Translations under genes and position numbers: made by a program
The notes under the pieces: model-generated
What the model was told of the DNA's origin: nothing
What the model saw: the letters and a program-made list of their open reading frames with translations, nothing else
Databases searched by the model: none
Assembly: GCA_944358695.1 (NCBI GenBank)
Contig: CALVRM010000001.1
Location: 1-44,372 of the forward strand
Direction: 5' to 3'
Source: an uncultured Bacilli bacterium
GTDB taxonomy: Bacteria > Bacillota_I > Bacilli_A > RF39 > UBA660
Length of the DNA: 44,372 bases
Part shown: piece after piece, positions 41,738 to 44,372 of the stretch
Numbering within the stretch: position 1 is the stretch's first letter
Layout: every line of letters begins with the position of its first letter

Positions 41738-42793
41738 ATGAAAGAAAGACTACAAGTAATTGAAGAAAGATATAATGAGCTTACTTTAGAATTAAGTAAG
41801 CCTGAAGTTTTGAGTGATATAAAAAAAACAACGGAATTATCTAAAGAGCAAGCTTCGCTTAAAGAAGCATATGAGGCTTATCAAACTTATAAGTTGTTAA
41901 ATAGTGATTTAAAAGATGCGGAAGAATTAGTTAAGGATAGCGAATTAAGTGAATTTGCTAAGGAGGAAATTCAAAGATTAAAAGGTGAAATTGATGATTT
42001 AGAGAAGAAAATAGAGGTTATATTATTGCCTAAGGATCCTAATGATGATAAAAATGTTATTGTAGAAATTAGGGGGGCTGCTGGTGGTGATGAGGCTAAT
42101 ATTTTTGCTGGTGATTTATATCGTATGTATAGTAAATATGCTGAAAAAGAAGGCTGGAAGTTAGAAGTTTTATCGGAAGAACATTCTGATGCTGGCGGAT
42201 TTCCACTAATTGAGTTTATGGTTAAGGGTACTGGCGTTTATTCTAAACTTAAGTATGAAAGTGGGGCACACCGCGTTCAAAGAGTTCCAGTTACAGAAAC
42301 GCAAGGCCGAGTACATACTTCAACAGCGACAGTAGTAGTAATGCCGGAAGCCGAAGAAGTAGATGTTGAGATTAAACAAAGTGATTTAAGAATAGATGTT
42401 TATCGGAGTACTGGTGCCGGTGGTCAATGTGTTAATACGACTGATAGTGCAGTGCGAATTACTCATATACCAACGGGGCTTGTAGTGACTTGCCAAAATG
42501 AACGTAGCCAGATTCAAAATAAGGAAAAATGTATGCAGATGCTTAGAACTAGGCTATATGAAGAAGAACTTCGTAAAAAAGAAGAAGAATTCGGAAATGA
42601 AAGGCGTAGTAAAATTGGCACTGGTGACCGCTCTGAAAAAATTAGAACATACAATTACCCACAAAATAGAGTGACTGATCATCGTATCGGTTTTACGACA
42701 AAAAATTTAGATAGAGTTATGGAAGGTAATTTAGAAGAGATTATTAATGCTTTGATTACTGAAGATCAGAATAGAAAGTTACGCGGCGAATAA
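41738..42793 (+). CDS. prfA: Peptide chain release factor 1
   Basis: This 351-residue class I release factor reads UAA and UAG. The RF1 stop-recognition tripeptide P-V-T ([10 protein letters not shown]) and the catalytic G-G-Q (G-A-G-G-Q-C-V-N) are visible. It is paired with prmC, which methylates that Gln; the prfA stop and prmC start overlap by one base. Confidence 0.96.
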   Translation: MKERLQVIEERYNELTLELSKPEVLSDIKKTTELSKEQASLKEAYEAYQTYKLLNSDLKDAEELVKDSELSEFAKEEIQRLKGEIDDLEKKIEVILLPKDPNDDKNVIVEIRGAAGGDEANIFAGDLYRMYSKYAEKEGWKLEVLSEEHSDAGGFPLIEFMVKGTGVYSKLKYESGAHRVQRVPVTETQGRVHTSTATVVVMPEAEEVDVEIKQSDLRIDVYRSTGAGGQCVNTTDSAVRITHIPTGLVVTCQNERSQIQNKEKCMQMLRTRLYEEELRKKEEEFGNERRSKIGTGDRSEKIRTYNYPQNRVTDHRIGFTTKNLDRVMEGNLEEIINALITEDQNRKLRGE

Positions 42794-43500
42794 TGACGGA
42801 CATTGAATATTTAAAAAAATATTTCCCTGGTAAAATCGAGGACGGTGTTAAAATGCTTGAAGAAGGCTTACCTGTTCAATATATAGTCGGTACGGTAAAT
42901 TTTTATGGAAGTACATTAAAAGTTAATCCTAGTGTCTTAATACCAAGGTTTGAAACTGAGCTGTTAGTGGATAAAACTATCAATTATGCTAAAAAATATT
43001 TTTCTGGGAAAATAAAAATATTAGATATTGGAACTGGAAGCGGAGCAATTGCAATTACTTTGAAAAAAAAATTAAATGCTGAAGTTGATGCGGTAGATAT
43101 TTCAAAAGAAGCTTTGGAACTAGCGCAGATTAATGCTATGGATAATGGCGCGACAATAAACTTTTTTGAAAGCGATGTGTTTGAAAAGGTAACTAAAAAA
43201 TATGATGTGATTATAAGTAATCCACCATATATCGGTTATAATGAGGACGTTGAAGATATTGTTAAAAATAATGAGCCAGCAATTGCTTTATTCGCTGAGG
43301 ATAACGGCTTAGAGTTTTATGAGAAAATTTTAAAAGATGCATCTATGTATTTGAATGATAAAGCTTTAATTGCTTTTGAAATTGGAAAGAGTCAAGGTGA
43401 GGATATTACTAGAATTGCTAAAAAGTACTTTAAGGAAGCAAAGATTAAAGTGGAGAAAGATTTGCCAGGTGTGGATCGTTATTTATTTGTATTTATTTAA
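42793..43500 (+). CDS. prmC: Release factor glutamine methyltransferase
   Basis: This 235-residue SAM-dependent enzyme methylates the GGQ glutamine of RF1 and RF2. The motifs are L-D-I-G-T-G-S-G-A-I-A (SAM binding), the catalytic I-S-N-P-P-Y-I and the V-L-I-P-R-F-E-T-E segment. The N-terminal helical domain that normally positions the release factor is shortened to about 45 residues, making the protein roughly 45 shorter than typical. It is translationally coupled to prfA. Confidence 0.94.
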   Translation: MTDIEYLKKYFPGKIEDGVKMLEEGLPVQYIVGTVNFYGSTLKVNPSVLIPRFETELLVDKTINYAKKYFSGKIKILDIGTGSGAIAITLKKKLNAEVDAVDISKEALELAQINAMDNGATINFFESDVFEKVTKKYDVIISNPPYIGYNEDVEDIVKNNEPAIALFAEDNGLEFYEKILKDASMYLNDKALIAFEIGKSQGEDITRIAKKYFKEAKIKVEKDLPGVDRYLFVFI

Positions 43501-43507
43501 GATTGAT

Positions 43508-43537
43508 AAAATCATCGTCGATAATCGATGATTTTTT
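43508..43537 (+). terminator. Terminator after prmC
   Basis: AAAATCATCG and CGATGATTTT form a 10-bp perfect stem with an 8-base loop and a T-run. Confidence 0.85.
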
Positions 43538-43570
43538 ACATTTTATTAACAGAGAGAGATTTTTGTTAAA

Positions 43571-43598
43571 TTGACAAACAAAGCAAATGTGTTATAAT
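43571..43598 (+). promoter_or_regulatory. Strong sigma-A promoter of the repeat protein
   Basis: TTGACA (43571-43576) and TATAAT (43593-43598), both perfect, with a 16-base spacer, followed by a ribosome site AGGAGGGG. Confidence 0.8.
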
Positions 43599-43622
43599 AT
43601 ACTCAAGACAGGAGGGGTATTT

Positions 43623-44372
43623 ATGCCTGAAGGTAATGTTGAACAGGCAGTTGATCCGCGTGTTGCTGCACAAGAAGCTTATATCAGAAATTTGATGGCT
43701 GGAGGTGAAGGGGTTCCCGGTTTATCAGAAGAACAAGCACGAGCAATGGTTGCCAACAATAATGATTTATTTGAAAACTGGGCAAGAAATCACGGCTTTG
43801 CTTCTATTTTTGAACTTTCTAATCAAATTGAAGATCCTTTTGTTCCAGCAACAGAGGCCTTTGTCAGCAATTTAATGTCAGAAAGTGAAGGAGTTCCAGC
43901 TGTTAGTGAGACGCAAGCTAGAGCTATTGCTAGTGATAGAGTTGCAGTAGAAACTTGGGCGCGAAATCATGGATTTGCTGAAGCTTTTGATAATTTTGAA
44001 AGACTAAAAAACAGGAAACAACAGTTATATGATGCAAGGAGCGCTTATATTGATTCATTAAAATCAGCTGGGATGTCAGAAGAGGATGCAAGAAAGTTTA
44101 CTAATTTAGAGCAAAATCAAGATTTGTTTGAGAATTGGGCAAGAAATAATGGATTTTCAAAAGTAATTAATGACAGACAAATAGTAACTTTAGAAGATGC
44201 TAGAGAAGCGTATATTAACTCATTAAAATTAGCTGGGATGTCAGAAGAGGATGCAAGAAAGTTTGCTAATTTAGAGCAAAATCAAGATTTGTTTGAGAAT
44301 TGGGCAAGAAATAATGGATTTTCAAAAGTAATTAATGACAGACAAATAGTAACTTTAGAAGATGCTAGAGAA
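43623..44372 (+). CDS. Tandem-repeat protein, 3' end outside the window
   Basis: An open frame of 250 codons runs to the end of the window without a stop. It has no signal peptide or membrane segment, so it is probably cytoplasmic. It is built of repeats of about 55-65 residues, each with a helical start (E-A-Y-I-x-x-L), S-E-E-x-A-R, and the invariant W-A-R-N-H/N-G-F. Units 1 and 2 are divergent, with an extra G-E-G-V-P insert, while units 3 and 4 differ by only a few bases, indicating recent amplification. I do not recognise the family. The strong promoter implies high expression. Confidence 0.8.
   Translation, partial: MPEGNVEQAVDPRVAAQEAYIRNLMAGGEGVPGLSEEQARAMVANNNDLFENWARNHGFASIFELSNQIEDPFVPATEAFVSNLMSESEGVPAVSETQARAIASDRVAVETWARNHGFAEAFDNFERLKNRKQQLYDARSAYIDSLKSAGMSEEDARKFTNLEQNQDLFENWARNNGFSKVINDRQIVTLEDAREAYINSLKLAGMSEEDARKFANLEQNQDLFENWARNNGFSKVINDRQIVTLEDARE
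44031..44372 (+). repeat. Nearly identical 165-bp tandem repeats
   Basis: The units 44031-44195 and 44196-44360 share a 165-base period (55 codons, in frame). From GCTGGGATG onward they differ at only one position (ACT versus GCT). A third unit begins at 44361 and continues past the window end. Unit number is likely to vary between strains or to be collapsed in assembly. Confidence 0.9.

Overview
The window is AT-rich DNA from a low-GC Gram-positive bacterium. Gene order matches Bacillus subtilis in several blocks: gpsB-rnpB, rodZ-pgsA-recA-rny, yabG-veg-spoVG, yabP-yabQ-divIC, yunB-yutD, and DUF1934-rpoE. Anaerobic class III ribonucleotide reductase points to a strict or facultative anaerobe. 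YabG, YabP, YabQ, YunB, GerQ and SpoVG indicate an endospore former or a recent descendant of one. The best guess is an uncultured gut member of class Bacilli, in the Erysipelotrichales/RF39 neighbourhood (inference). The genetic code is standard: TGA ends several genes and prfB carries the RF2 autoregulatory UGA frameshift.

Region 1 (1-4.4 kb): a TasA-like exported protein sits behind a 16-G homopolymer and has a compositionally distinct, Cys-rich 3' end. A leftward plsC / acyl-CoA ligase / plsC lipid operon follows. Region 2 (4.6-9.3 kb): division and housekeeping genes gpsB, RNase P RNA, rodZ, pgsA, recA (with a LexA-type box) and rny. Region 3 (9.3-17.8 kb): a lipoprotein polysaccharide deacetylase; an nrdD-nrdG operon in which the glycyl-radical tail of NrdD is a separate 53-codon gene; an aromatic-rich membrane protein; a CBS protein; yunB and yutD.

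Region 4 (17.82-29.82 kb) is a 12.0-kb insertion in the yutD-prfB gap. It has IS1182-like terminal inverted repeats and an exact 21-bp palindromic target duplication. It holds a decayed piece of a conjugative element (PrgI-like tail, broken VirB4 ATPase, M23 peptidase). Next to that is a cargo module: a 40-residue Cys-rich precursor peptide, an attenuating terminator, a radical SAM/SPASM maturase, a PP2C phosphatase and an APH-fold kinase. The module is bracketed by two closely related HelD-type helicases. A degenerate IS1182-type transposase forms the right end. HelD proteins act on RNA polymerase and the cargo has no exporter, so this is the best candidate for an undescribed system: a peptide acting at the transcription machinery with HelD protection, or an intracellular defence peptide.

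Region 5 (29.9-44.4 kb): prfB, yitT, ftsEX, the sporulation/division block yabG-veg-spoVG-yabP-yabQ-divIC, lemA and gerQ, pduL with an SDR, a class A penicillin-binding protein, DUF1934-rpoE-prfA-prmC, and the start of a tandem-repeat protein. Its last units are almost identical 165-bp repeats that run off the end of the window.
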